This document shows, one piece after another, positions 1 through 11,114 of a stretch of DNA of 64,000 nucleotides. The DNA is from Delphinus delphis. Lineage: Eukaryota; Chordata; Mammalia; Artiodactyla; Delphinidae. The first letter of the stretch is position 1. Each line of letters opens with the position of its first letter. The stretch is taken from positions 73,406,080-73,470,079 of the forward strand of contig NC_082694.2 of NCBI RefSeq assembly GCF_949987515.2, read 5' to 3'. Made by a program: the position numbers and the translations under genes. The notes under the pieces are model-generated. The model did no database searches. It was given only the letters and a program-made list of their open reading frames with translations, and was not told the origin of the DNA.

Positions 1-921
1 GTTAGAACATATTCATTTTTCAGACGAGGAGATGAACATTTTTATCTTGCATGAATTTTTCTACCTCCCTCCCCACCGGCACATATATACACTCACGTCC
101 CCCTCATACACTTTCTCTTATAATCATTTCTAGCTGCGAAATGATGGAGTTGGAATGAGAATAGAGATATGTTTTCTCTTTGGCCTTTTCAGCTGGTAAA
201 CCACAAATAAATATCAGCCTTAACTATTATAATGCAAAATGCAAATATGCCACGTCAAACTGTTTTTTAAATGATAGATTTTCTTTTTTTAATTACACTA
301 AGTATTTCTTCAGAGATTTAAGAGATTTTAAGCTTTATGAGCATTAATGCCTTTGTGATTGTGATTTGTTTGCCCCTAATTAAAAGAATCAGGAGCACGT
401 TTGGAAGAGAATATCGATGCACCAGGAAAACCTATGAAGAATGCAGCTCCTTATTTTCTCCTTTTGTTTCAAAGATCAAAAATCTAGCACGTGGCAGAAA
501 TGAGGCAAATGTGTTATGATGGGATAATTGTGACTGTGTCCTCTGTTCCATCATTCATTAACAACAGGATAAGTATGAATCCTGGATTTTGCTAATCTGA
601 TGGTCTTGGCTCTGTTTTCAGTAAACAGTATAAATTATTTCCAGAAAGGCTGTGGAGAAAACATGTGAGATATTAGTACAGAATCCAACACTCTCATAAA
701 ACTTACAAAATTTTTGTCTGGCCCAGGAGACACTAACTACCCATGTGTCTTCAGGAGCCCAGGGGAAGACATCAGGCAGTCTCTCTCACACTCAGTATCT
801 TCATCCCCAGTCCTGGTTGCACCTGGATGAAAGAGAGTCTGCCAGCATTCCTTTAGCAGGCTGCTGGCTGTCAAAACAAACTAGAGCCTGGTGGGGTTGC
901 TCACACTTGCCTGCTGAGGAG
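1..921. other. Gene-free AT-rich DNA
   Basis: No repeat family or gene is recognisable. The stretch is AT-rich and has two short open frames (about 60 codons each, at 337-519 and 745-936) that match nothing I know and lack any coding signature. Confidence 0.6.
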
Positions 922-1105
922 AAAACACTGTGTTAAGTGTTTTACATACATTTAATCTATTATATCCTTATATCCTACTCAAAGCCTTTTGAGTAGAGTC
1001 TCCATTAAACAAATGATGAAAGTGGATCACAGAAAGGACTACATTGTTAACATATATCTTTTAAATGGAAAGACCTGGATTTGAGCCTCAGTTGCTTGGT
1101 GTCAA
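922..1105 (-). mobile_element. MIR SINE relic
   Basis: Read on the minus strand this resembles the middle and 3' part of MIR, an ancient tRNA-derived SINE common to mammals. The plus strand shows the reverse-complement landmarks in order: a 'gtgttaagtgttttacat' stretch, then a remnant of the 'aaatgatgaaa' block, then 'ggatttgagcc'. It is heavily diverged and its ends are approximate. Confidence 0.55.
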
Positions 1106-3123
1106 AACAGGTAGTACAATATACTGCTTCCCAGCACTGATCTCTTGGTAACATTAGCCCTAGGACCTCCTTTCGTTCCATTCCTTTGATGCCGGAGATT
1201 AACTGGTAGATAGTATAGGATGTTACAAGTCATGGAAAGAAAGAAGTTCTCCCTTACTGTGTGCTAAGAATGCTGTTGTTACATGATAATGTTGACATTT
1301 AATTAAAATTATTAATGCTAGAGTTCAAGCTCTAGTGAGGCAAGTCAGTATCTAGTGAGGACATTTGTCTATTTGGTTCAGTGTGGGACCTCGTGTTCTT
1401 AGAAGAGTGATAGACAAAAAAGGAGGAACTCAAGAAATAACTGTTGGATGAATGCATTTTCCATGTTGAGAACACTTCCCATGCCAACTTTGGGCTGCCC
1501 ACCATTATTTCTGCTTTGTTGCAGAAAAGAAAGGTTGCACTTTGGAGGAATAAATTAACCATTTAGAATTCAGTGAGAAAAAAATAATAGAAGTTCCTAC
1601 AAGCCACAGCTAAATAAAGTCTGCAGCTGCTCTTTCAGAGTGGTCCACCACTGGTTATAAACTATAGGCATTTCTGCTTCCGATCCACTAAAAGCATTCA
1701 TTTTTCTTCAGAATAAGTTTTAGTCCATTAATCAAACCCCTACCAGCAATAGTTGGTGCATACATGGTAGGAGGAAAAGGATGCCTTGGTCTAAACAACC
1801 AGAATGCTAAGTCTGTCCAAAGAAACAACTTCTTTTCAGAGAGGCTGTTTGTTTGTTTGTTTGTTCCTAATTAACAGTCCTCTAGTAAGGATGAAATTAG
1901 GAGAGATACCTGACTGCCATAGGATTCCAGTGGCTGCTTTGCTTGTCTGCGTATGTTTAAAACCAAGAGAGAGGATAACAAATTTTAAAAAATGATAGAA
2001 AAGCATAAAATGAGAGGAAAGAGATTTATGCAAATAAAATAGAGATGACAAGATACAGAAGGTAGAAAGAATGTGAGACGACAAGAAAGGGAATTCCATT
2101 ATATTTCAAAGGAAATGAGTCTGTAACTTGACTATTAGGATATGATTAAAAATATTACATACATTGAGGAAAAACAACACTGTGGAGTAATGAGTCAGGC
2201 CATACTTTCAAAGAGCCACACCTCAACTGCACAGCCATCTACCATCACCTGGTTACAGTTGGCCCCCCTGAAGTCAACTGAAGGCATGGTGTCTAGGAGG
2301 AAACAAACAAAAGCAAATATCAGTATCTTAAATGTCTTCACTCTTCCTGATTTGTATTTTTCACAGTGATCCCTATTTACTCATGTGAAAAAGGAAGAAT
2401 ACTTGCCAATGTGTGGTATTACTGCAGCAGAGGAAATATTGCAGATTTTCCTTCTAACTCTAGCATCCAGGCTTTGCAATAAAATAAGCAGTTTGATCAT
2501 TTATATAATCATTATTTTTAAGAGAGCAATTCAATTCCCAAATTAAAGAGCTGATGTATATAAACAGATATGATGCTCCCTTAACACTCTCATTGAGAAG
2601 TTACTTTTTAATTGCTTTGCTTATAATTTCAACTTCAAAGCCAGTAATAGCTTCCGAATTAATAGCTCATAGCCCATTTGATACACTGATATTTAATTAA
2701 TGAGTTCATAACTCCAGCTGCATGTTGCCTTTCTGACAGCTCCTCCAGGTTGTTGGTTTCCATATTGCTGACTGTTATCTGCTAACCATTCTCAGAGAGG
2801 TCATTTTGCCTATGTAATCTTTTTGGGCTGGATGGTGAAAAAGAATGGGCTCAATCAGAGAGAAAGTTGCTTCTTTTCTTTCCTGCTTGGTGAAGTAGCT
2901 AGCTTTGTTAGGCCTCCAAGGATAGCTGGAATTTCGTATTGTTTTTTCTTAGAACATTAGGACGTGTCCACACTGATGTTAAATAATTGTACCTCTATGG
3001 GCTTTGAAAATGGAGAAGTGAGTGGATGAGTCCACATCTTTGCCTTCCTTTTTTCCGGAGCCTTTCCAAACTATCCTATACTCCACCATGCTTTTCCTCT
3101 CCGTGACTCTTCTAGTCACTTTG
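1106..3123. other. Gene-free single-copy DNA
   Basis: About 2 kb with no gene and no repeat I can name. It includes a repeat-free, AT-rich block at 2480-2900 with several TAATTA cores, reported separately as a possible conserved element. A (GTTT)n run lies near 1848-1865. Confidence 0.55.
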
Positions 3124-3241
3124 CAGGAGTTGACAAACTATGGCATTTGAACAAAGAATTTGTTTTAGATTTTTAAAGGACTGTAACAAACAGAATAATG
3201 GAAACCATGTGAGCCCTTTACAGAAAAATCTTGGTGACCCC
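3124..3241 (+). mobile_element. hAT-type short DNA transposon, internally deleted
   Basis: The segment opens with 'caggagttgacaaacta' and closes with 'ttggtgacccctg', the imperfect inverted ends of a common mammalian hAT-Charlie non-autonomous family. The same family, less deleted, is at 58,917-59,146. At ~118 bp it lacks most of the interior. No coding capacity. Confidence 0.6.
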
Positions 3242-4184
3242 TGAAACATAATTAACACTTGTCATCAGCTTTTGTGACTGAAATCCTTCGCTTGGGCATG
3301 GCCTGGCCAATTTGCCTCTCCAGTTCACAGAACATGTTTTCTATAAGTGTTGGTAACAGTGATGAGGCTCTTCTAAGACAGGCCAGTCCTGCTCACAGGC
3401 TCTTCCTGTTCAGGAGGCAGCCAGCCATTCTGCGGCTACCTGGCATTCATTGTCCCTTCCAGGTGAGTTAACACCACTTAGCGTTGTGGCCTCTTCAGGG
3501 TTTCCCAGTAAAGTAAACGTCTCTGACATTGAATCTCCCTCTACAAAATCCGCCCCCCCCACACACACAAAAAAAGTCCTCAGTTATGACTCTTGGCATT
3601 TGGTCCATCATTTGAAATCACCTCTGCTGAATTTAAAATGTTGACCTTTCAGAGAACTCTATTGAAGAGCAATGATTCTGGGTCATTCATGTCCACAGGT
3701 TTGAACTACTGTCATGTTCGCCACCAGGAATTGGTTGATTGCCAGAAAAAGCCAGAGCTAGAGAGAGGATGACATAGAACAAGTACTGAATGAGGGACAA
3801 AGGATCACACCTTAGTGTGTATCTGCCAGCTCCCCTAGTGGAGAATTAATTTATCCACATCCTTTCCACTAATAGGTCTTCACAGGAGAAAGGAAAGAGG
3901 TATACCAAAAGAACAGAGGAAAGGAAGCAAACACAAATATGTCTGCTTCAGTGTGTAGCTGAGGGCTGGCCCTGCCAGGATATTATAGATTGCCGTGAAG
4001 TTAGAAGTAATTAATGATAATTGAAATAGCGGTGAGTTATTAGTATTTGGATTATTAAGATAAAGATAATAAAATTAGGTACTAAAAATAATGATTGCAT
4101 TAATGATTTTAATTTTAATGATTGCCTTAAAAGTGTGCTAGAAATTTTCTATAAATGGACTAATAATAATAGTGATGATAATAA
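3242..4184. other. Gene-free DNA
   Basis: No gene recognised. There is a short C run followed by an (AC)n/A-rich patch at 3551-3575. An AT-rich TAAT-dense block at 3985-4150 is discussed in the findings. Confidence 0.55.
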
Positions 4185-4262
4185 TAGCCACCATTTATTA
4201 AGTGCTTACCTTGCATAGGAACTGGGCTGTGTTCTCCACAGACATTCTCTTAACTGCTTAAA
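4185..4262 (-). mobile_element. MIR SINE fragment
   Basis: The plus strand reads 'gccaccatttattaagtgc' and continues through a 'cttaccttgcataggaactgg' motif, the reverse complement of the MIR 3' end. It ends near 4262. Short, but the order of landmarks is characteristic. Confidence 0.65.
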
Positions 4263-4799
4263 AATGTTTTGATGGTGTGGATTAATGAGAAAAGGGACCC
4301 TCTGTGAGTTTTGAGGGAGTTTATGCCTAGGCAGTTTTCAGAGGAAAGGATTAGCTGAAGAAGGATTTCATTAGAATTCCACATATGAGGACATCCCATT
4401 ATAAACACAACACTTCTGAACCTCATTCTCCTAAGGTCAGTAAGGGGAGAATATTTAAGATAGACTCTGAGTACTCTCCATGGAATCTTGTGCAGGGAGC
4501 TCATTTCCACATGCACAGGTAGGAGGATTGTGCAACACACACAACCTTGAAAGGAGCATCCCACGCAGACTACAGCAAAAGTCATCTTTGCTTTGTCCTG
4601 AGTCTGACATATTTAAGTCTGTTATCAGCTTCTGAAAATGCTGAGCTCTTGTGCAAAAGGAATACTGGTATGTGCAGTTATATATAAAATTTTGTGATAA
4701 ATAAGCCTGCTAAAAAGAGAGAATCTAGTTTGTATATTGATTGTCCTTGAACCTGTCTCTAAAGATATTGCATCAAAAAAGAGATCAAAAAACACTAAT
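4263..4799. other. Gene-free DNA with a chance 111-codon frame
   Basis: A minus-strand open frame at 4250-4585 overlaps the MIR fragment and has no recognisable domain. The translation is Cys- and Leu-rich without a signal or motif pattern. No repeat is recognised outside the MIR. Confidence 0.5.
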
Positions 4800-5012
4800 A
4801 AAAGGTAGTATTTATTGAGTGTTTAGAATGTGCAAGATATTGACAAGCATTTGGTGTAGGCTATAGCATTTGAGTGAGTTGGTAATACGATCCCTGCTTT
4901 CCTGTAAGGTAACTGAGGTTTAAAGAACTTTCTTGATTTCTCCAGTGCCATGCAGACAACATGTAGTGTAACTGAGATGTAGGTATGCAAGTATTTATAG
5001 GATCTCTTAGCT
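4800..5012 (-). mobile_element. MIR SINE relic
   Basis: The order 'tagtatttattgagtgttt', a tgtgcaagatatt block, 'taactgaggtttaaagaac' and a diverged 'ccatgcagac' block reproduces the reverse complement of MIR over ~200 bp, covering most of the element. Confidence 0.65.
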
Positions 5013-5060
5013 ATTAAGCTATCAATTGTTTAATTTGGTAGTTTGAGGTAATGTCCCTTC

Positions 5061-5062
<2 letters not shown>

Positions 5063-5094
<32 letters not shown>

Positions 5095-5130
5095 TGTGTG
5101 TGTGTGTGAGTGTGTGTGCGTGTGTGTGCC
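5063..5130. repeat. (GT)n microsatellite, interrupted
   Basis: About 68 bp of TG dinucleotides interrupted by CG and AG steps near 5091 and 5108. The interruptions suggest an older, more stable allele than the pure tract at 8320. Confidence 0.97.
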
Positions 5131-7049
5131 TTTGCATTACGAGTCATGGAGAAAAGGGGCAGCTAGTCTCACAGCAGCAAGCAGTGTTATGCTTTTAATT
5201 AGCACATGCTTTGATAATGTTGATAGCATGCAGCGTTTTCCGCTTTTCTGCTCTGAGCTATCCATCAACAGGGATCAGTATCCTTCCTTTTAGTACTATG
5301 GGGAAACTAGCCCTAAGGTACGTCAGGAAAGGAAAAACATTCATCTAACTGCAGTTTCTCTCTCTGCTTTTGTTTTCTCTTTTTGTCTGTGAACACAACC
5401 AGCTGTCTAGAATTTTGAAGATTCCAAAGCTCTCCTGTCTATTGAGTTAAAATCTTTCCCCTCCATTTAGTCTGTGAACCAGTCTTTTTCTAATAGAAAG
5501 CCTTATAAAAAGCTAATGGATAGAAGTGTTTATGTAACTGTAGAACTACCACTTATTTTTGATTCCACTCAGATTTTGTTCAGCACCCCATGGTTGGGAA
5601 TTGGGTAAAACTATTAAAGTCATCATATACCTTAATAAAAGCCTAACTGTTAAAACAAAGAAAGTTTTTTTTTAAGCCCTCTGGAGGTAATTTTTGAAAT
5701 GCCTTTTCCTCCTCAGAGACACCTCTTGCAAGCGTCCAAGTTCCTTCTTTGTCACAGAATCTGGTCAGATGGTCCATTGTGTGGACACATTAGTTTGAAC
5801 ATCTCACTGAAACCCAAGTGAGGTTCTAAGATCACTGAACATTACCATTACTCTTAATCATCTTTTGGAATGTATAGTACCTAGTACCTTCCTTTCTTTT
5901 TTTTTTTTTTTTTTTTTTTTTGGTTTATGGGATGGTAGCTTGCAGTTGGCAAAGCAAATCAGAGGAACACCCAAAGTTAAATGTGTGAATAAAATACAAG
6001 AAAAACATAGTAATGACTAATAAGGTGTAAATGCCAAGAAATTTTCTTGTCTTTTAAATTAGACATCTGTGCCCTATTTTTACATGCTCATTCCTGTAAG
6101 TGCTTTAGCATGTTTTCCCCAATCTGTCAGCACAGACATATTCTGAAGGCCCTGGAGCCTTAACACCTCCACTGCTACAGAAATGCCCTGGCAGGCACTC
6201 TCGTGGAACATCTGCTGAAAGCAAGAGATGTGCGATGCGGAACCCACCCTCGAGTGCTTTGTTAGAGGGGCTGGCACAGCACCACGTCTCTAATGAAAGA
6301 AAGAACTGTGTTTCTGGGTCGCGTCTGCAGGAAGGTGGGCTTGGGGGACACCGCATCTCCCCAGCAGGACTCCTTGTCATATGGATTCACCAGTTCAGAA
6401 CCTGGCCGCGTGTCTACCTGGGAGGAGGAGGGCAGATGAAGGGCTGTCTCAAAACTGAGCTGCCTCGAGCCCACACATCTTTGCATAGCTTGCAAAGTAG
6501 CGAGAGTGTGGGCTGGTCGTATCTGCAGAGAAACAATTGGTCTGAAGTGCTCACATCTGACCAGGGGAGATGCTGACACTCCATGTGATGGCTTCCAGGG
6601 AATGATGACGGCCAGGGTTTTAGGAACGTACTCTGCCTGCTAGGGAGAGCCTTACTCGAAGGCAAAGGGTTTTTAGAGGATCCCCACTTTCTCAATGCTC
6701 CCCAAGCTACTAGTTCACCCGTCGGATGCCTCAGAACCTACCCCTCTCCACCCCACTCTGAAAAAAGTTTGTCTTTTAATAGTGAGAGATGGGCTTAAAA
6801 ACAAAACCTTACAGTGTGGGGGAAGATCTGACAAACATACATTGAAGTAGAAACGTCTGATAAATTGTTGTAGGAAGAGTAGGATAAAAAAAGCAACTGG
6901 CTGAAAAGTTGTGAAAGGGGTGAGGGGGACGAGAGCAGAGGCAGAAACCTCAGGGAAAAAAAAGGCATAGTGAAGGACACCAAAGTCTACTTTTGTGACT
7001 ATATTATCAAAGCCCAAGACCAAATACATATTCTGTTAAACAATGTATC
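5131..7049. other. Gene-free DNA including a CpG-retaining block
   Basis: No gene or known repeat was identified apart from a T run at 5896-5921. Between about 6180 and 6730 base composition rises and roughly a dozen CpGs persist. Several overlapping open frames lie there on both strands (for example 6235-6576 plus and 6262-6579 minus). They cover the same bases in opposite directions and none resembles a known protein, so I do not call a gene. Confidence 0.5.
5896..5921. repeat. Poly(T) tract
   Basis: A 26-base uninterrupted T run. It could be the tail of a minus-strand retroposon, but the sequence on its 3' side ('ggtttatgggatgg') is not one I recognise. Confidence 0.9.
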
Positions 7050-7190
7050 TGTTCCATTGTTGAGCATTTTACATCATATCCACTGACTAATTTGGCCAAT
7101 AATCCTGTGGCATTCTTTCTGTTTTATAGATGAAACTAAGGCTCAAGAAAAAGCTCAGTGACTGTCACCAAGTTAGCTAAGAGAAATGCA
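7050..7190 (-). mobile_element. MIR SINE relic
   Basis: The plus strand carries 'ttgagcattttacatcat', then 'tttatagatgaaactaagg' and 'ctcaagaaaaagctcagtg', the reverse complement of MIR's core and 5' half. Confidence 0.65.
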
Positions 7191-7204
7191 CAAAATATTG
7201 GAAA

Positions 7205-7470
7205 GTAAATGGAATTTGGAGTCACACGGGCCTGAGATGTGAATCCCAGTTTCAGGAATGATTAGCTCTGTGACCTTGAGGAAGTTACTTCAGCTCTCTG
7301 TGCTTGTTTCCGCATCGGTAGTATAGGGATGAAAATAGCCTCTTTTCAGAGTTGTTATGAGACTAAAAGGTGAAATGACTTCCAGGTTTATGCAACTGGC
7401 AAAGAATCAGTGCACAAAGCATACAGTATAATTCTCAACACATGGCAAGTGTTAAATAAATGTTCGCCAG
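7205..7470 (+). mobile_element. MIR SINE, near full length
   Basis: MIR landmarks appear in forward order: 'ggagtcacacgggcctg', 'gctctgtgaccttgagg', 'aagttacttcagctctctg', 'gagttgttatgagactaaa' and 'gcaagtgttaaataaatg'. Length (~265 bp) matches the family. This is the clearest MIR in the window. Confidence 0.85.
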
Positions 7471-7479
7471 TATTAGAAG

Positions 7480-7550
7480 TGGCAGAGCCTGGATTTAAGC
7501 GCAGGTCTCTCAGGCCTATGTGTTTTGTGTCCTGTCACCTGTTATACTAT
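7480..7550 (-). mobile_element. MIR SINE fragment
   Basis: 'gtggcagagcctggattta' followed by a 'gcaggtctctcag' block is the reverse complement of the MIR 5' region. It lies directly after an oppositely oriented MIR. Confidence 0.5.
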
Positions 7551-7894
7551 CATCTCCACAAAGGACGATTACACAGGAACAAAGAACATGTTGCCATTTA
7601 TGCTTTTTTAGGCACAACTGTGGCCAATGACAACATCAAGCTATATCCAGGGACAATTACACATATTGATCATCACCCTCTGTTCAAGAGATAAAAGCAA
7701 TTGCTGGAAATGAATCTCAGCATAACTTAGGAGAATAAAGAAGTCATTTCCATACACACAAGGTTTAGTCTGGTGATCTGAGCTTCTCAGAGAACTTCAT
7801 TCCATCACCTTCTCATGAAGCTTTCCCTCAGACCCCCAGCCCATTGATTTGAGCTTTTTCTGAGCTACTACTGCACTGAATATCTTTGATACAA

Positions 7895-8069
7895 ATATTC
7901 GATCATTTATTCATTCAAAAATATTTATTGGGCTTCTGTTGTGTGTCAGGCACCATGTGGGGCACTGAAGATAGAGCAGAGAAAAAAGTAGACAACCCCT
8001 CTGCTTTCATGGGACACATTCTGTGTGCATGTGATGGGAGCAGACAAAATAAACACATAAGGACTAAAT
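7895..8069 (-). mobile_element. L2 LINE relic, 3' part
   Basis: The plus strand reads 'ttcattcaaaaatatttatt' then 'tgtgtcaggcaccatgtgg', the reverse complement of the L2 3' end, and runs into the LTR at 8070. Similar L2 sequence resumes at about 8600, so the LTR probably inserted into this element. Confidence 0.6.
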
Positions 8070-8316
8070 TGTATTAGGTTTCTGTGGCTTTTGTAACAAA
8101 TTACCATACGCTGGATGGCTTAAAACAACAGAAATTTATTCTATCACAGTTCTGGAGGCCAGAAATTCAGACTTTGTATTACTGGACCAAAATTAAGGTG
8201 TTAGCAGGCCACACTCCCTCCAGATTCTCTAAGGGAGATTATGTTCTTAGCCTCTCCCAGCTTCTGGTGACTGCTGACATCCCTTGGCTTGTGGCCACAT
8301 CAATCTCTTCCCTCTC

Positions 8317-8375
<59 letters not shown>

Positions 8376-8560
8376 TAATCTTCCTCTGCCTCTGTCTTAC
8401 AGGAATACTTGTGATTGCAATCAGGGCCCACCCGGACAATCCAGGATAATCTCCTCATTTCAAGATCTTTAATTTAATTATACCTGCAAATAAAGTAACA
8501 TTTACAGATTCTGGTATTTAGGACCTGAGCTCTTTGAGGTGTATTATTCAGCCTACTGCA
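8070..8560 (-). mobile_element. MLT1-type solitary LTR (ERVL-MaLR)
   Basis: A solo LTR of an old non-autonomous retrovirus-like family. Plus-strand landmarks in order are 'tattaggtttctgtggc', 'taacaaattaccatac', 'aacaacagaaatttattct', 'cagttctggaggccagaaat', 'cagcttctggtgac', 'gggcccacccgg' and 'cctactgca'. These are the reverse complement of an MLT1 LTR. A (GT)27 tract (8320-8374) has expanded inside it. No internal region or coding sequence is attached. Confidence 0.85.
8320..8374. repeat. (GT)27 microsatellite within an LTR
   Basis: An uninterrupted TG tract of about 55 bp. It lies where MLT1 relatives normally carry a 'cctcctctgtgtctc'-like stretch, which probably seeded the repeat. Its purity suggests it is polymorphic. 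It creates spurious Cys-Val and Thr-His open frames on both strands. Confidence 0.98.
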
Positions 8561-8599
8561 GATAATATGTCAGATGGCAATACATATTCTGCAAATAAT

Positions 8600-8960
8600 A
8601 TTAATCATGATATAAGAAATAAAGAAGGACAGTAGGGGTTAGGAAATGGGGTTAGGAAATGATATTTTCCATAATATCGATATGGAAGACATCACTACTA
8701 TGGTGAACGTAGGCAGAGACTTGAAGGAGGTATAGCCATCTGGAGGAGGAGAGCTTCAAGTGATGGGGACAGTATGTGCAAAGGTCCTGAGTAACATCTG
8801 GGTGGCCTGTGTGCTACAGGGAAGTGAATAAGAGCTAGAGGGTAGGCAGTAAGGTCAAATGGAACCTTTATCCAGACTGAAGTGTGAGGCTATAGGAGGG
8901 ACCTAGGCATCTGGTGTCCAATTAAGAGATTGTTGCAGGAATTTAGATAAAAGATTATAA
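8600..8960 (-). mobile_element. L2 LINE relic, continuation
   Basis: Weak similarity to reverse-complement L2 in the expected order: 'agacttgaaggagg', 'tatgtgcaaaggtcctgag' and 'agagattgttgcaggaattt'. It carries on the L2 interrupted by the MLT1 LTR. Confidence 0.5.
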
Positions 8961-10014
8961 AACTTGAACCAGACTGTGCCCTGGGATCAAACACTGGCAA
9001 CTTGCTTCTATAGGTCCATAGGATAGCAACATCTCAACAAAGGTCAGACAGATGTCCAATCAGAGTGCAGGAGGTATGGTAGCTTAGCCACTTATGCCAC
9101 CAGATCAGCTTGGGATTCACTCTCACAGTCCTGCCAGGGACTGAAAATGTCTCTCTGAAGCACAGCAGCCTGCAGGGGAATCATCCTTCATTCTCTGTGG
9201 GAGAACTAATAAAACTATTTTTTTAAATTCGTTTTAGTGAACTCTATCTGGTTATTTTAAGTGAGGACTAAGCACATTAACTCACATTTGAAATGATCTT
9301 TGAATAACAAGATTTTAAACACAGGTTACACGTTTTATTGCAAACCTTTGCAATTTACATATTCTTATGTATATACAAATGAATACTGTGAACAATTTTT
9401 TGAAAATAAATTCACAATATTTAGCACAGCAAAAAAAAAAAAAAAGCACAGAGTGCCAAATATTTACTCTGAAGGGTAATTGGTCAGATTGAAACTCACT
9501 GTATTAATAAACAGGAAGCATGTATTAGGATTTTATTAAAGACCAATAAGCCAAGTGAACTAGCTATACTTCTTCTTCATGAGTAGCATTACGGTAGGCC
9601 ATTAAGTGGCTTTTCTTCATGTTATGTGTTTAATTTTATTTTAGGACAAATCATATTTTCTCTGCTGGAGGTGAGAGAATCTGCAGTGGGAAACTGCTCT
9701 TTTCATGGAGCAAAGCACAAGAGGGGAGAGTGAAACAAATCAGCAAAGCCCACCTTATAGAATGGTAGTTCCTTTTAATAGGTGATAAACGGATGGTGTT
9801 AATCATTAATAACTAGTCAGCTGAATGAAGATTTATCAGTTGCCATAAAGAAAAGTGATTGAGCTCTGTGGTCCTATGAATGGTAATAAAAGCCTATTAG
9901 TTGTTCAGGGCTTGACCAGGTGAGATAATTCCACTGCATCCTGTTTCACTCACTGATTACAATGAAGAACTCTGGGTAAAATACAAAAAGCAGCTCTCTG
10001 AGGACTCCACTTAT
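8961..10014. other. Gene-free DNA
   Basis: No gene. A poly(A) tract preceded by AATAAA sits at 9405-9445 and may be the end of an old retrocopy. The block 9450-9930 is free of recognisable repeats and is discussed as a possible conserved element. Confidence 0.55.
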
Positions 10015-11110
10015 GTGTATACTAGGCTGCTTGAAATTGTCTCACATCTCACTGATGCCCCGTTCATTTTTTCTCAGTTATTTTCCTCCCTGTGGGTTTC
10101 ACTTCGGATTGTTTTTTTCCTATGTCTTCAAGTTAATGAATTATATTATTCTGTAGTAGCTAATCTGCTGTTCATCTCATCCAATGTAATTTCCACTTCA
10201 GACATTTTACTTCTCAACTCTTAGAAGCTTGATTTCAATCTTTTTATGCCTTTCATGTCTCTATTTAACATGTTCAAAATTTCTGTTACCTCCATAAGCA
10301 TAAGAAAAACAGTTATAATTATTTTTTGTACTTATTTGCTGATTCTTTGTCTATGTCATTTCTGAGTCTGTTTTTACTGATTGGCTGAAATTTCCTGGTT
10401 ATTTGCATGACTGTTCATTTTTGACCAAACGTCAAACATTATGAATTTTGATGTGTCAACTATTTTTGTATTCGTATAAGTATTCTTGAACTTTGTTCTG
10501 GGATGCATTTTAGTTACTTGGATATAGTTTAAACCTTTTGAGGCTTAAGCTCTGCGATGGCATGATCAAGACAGCCTTTAGTATAAGGCTGACATTGGGC
10601 CTTTATTTAGGCAATACCCCTTTGAGCACTTTACTTGATGCTGGGGGGAATTATGCAGTTTTTCCACTCCAGCTGGTGAGAACACAACCTGTTCCTGGTT
10701 CTGTGTGAGCTCTGCACATTTTCTTTAATTATTTTGGGTGTTGTGTGTTGTCTTTTTTCCCTCAGCTTCAGGTCATTTTTCACAGGCGTATGTTGATCAA
10801 TACCTTGCTCAACATTCAAGGGTGAACCTCTGCAGTTTTCCAGGCACTCTTCTCTCTCTCTGTCTCTTTTCCTCGCTGTCTCTTTCTCTGGGTATTTGTG
10901 GGTGTGTGTGTGTTTGTGTAGGTCTCCACTACTCTGTCTTGCAGACTCTACCCTCTACCCTTCTGGCCTTCTTGAAGGTTCATCTTAGTCTTCTCAATTC
11001 AGGGAGACTGCCACCCTCTGACTGGGTTCTCTTTCTCGTCCTGCAGCCTGCAAACTATCTCTAATAGTAAGTTACAACAATCACAGAGTTCAGCTTTTAT
11101 CTTCCCCCAT
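10015..11110 (-). mobile_element. Ancient L1M or HAL1 5' region relic
   Basis: On the plus strand the order is 'cagttataattattttttg', 'atgtcatttctgagtctg', 'tcctggttatttgcatg', 'gttctgggatgcatttta' and 'tttttccactccagctgg'. This is the reverse complement of the 5' UTR/ORF1 region of old mammalian L1 (L1M or its half-element HAL1). Open frames of 69 and 108 codons here are on the opposite strand to the element and are by-products. Confidence 0.6.
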
Positions 11111-11114
11111 CTTA

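Noticed and set aside
5051..5293. 80-codon frame rich in Cys and Val
   Set aside because: It is the translation of a (GT)n microsatellite.
6235..6579. Opposed frames of 113 and 105 codons
   Set aside because: They overlap almost completely on opposite strands with no recognisable domain. Open frames follow from higher GC here. The block itself is kept as a finding.
8084..8472. Three overlapping frames of 62-121 codons on both strands
   Set aside because: They are MLT1 LTR and (GT)27 sequence; the repeat is stop-free in all GT/CA frames.
8070..8560. Intact endogenous retrovirus next to the LTRs
   Set aside because: Both MLT1 copies and the MaLR LTR at 14,583 are solitary LTRs. No gag, pol or env sequence is recognisable nearby.
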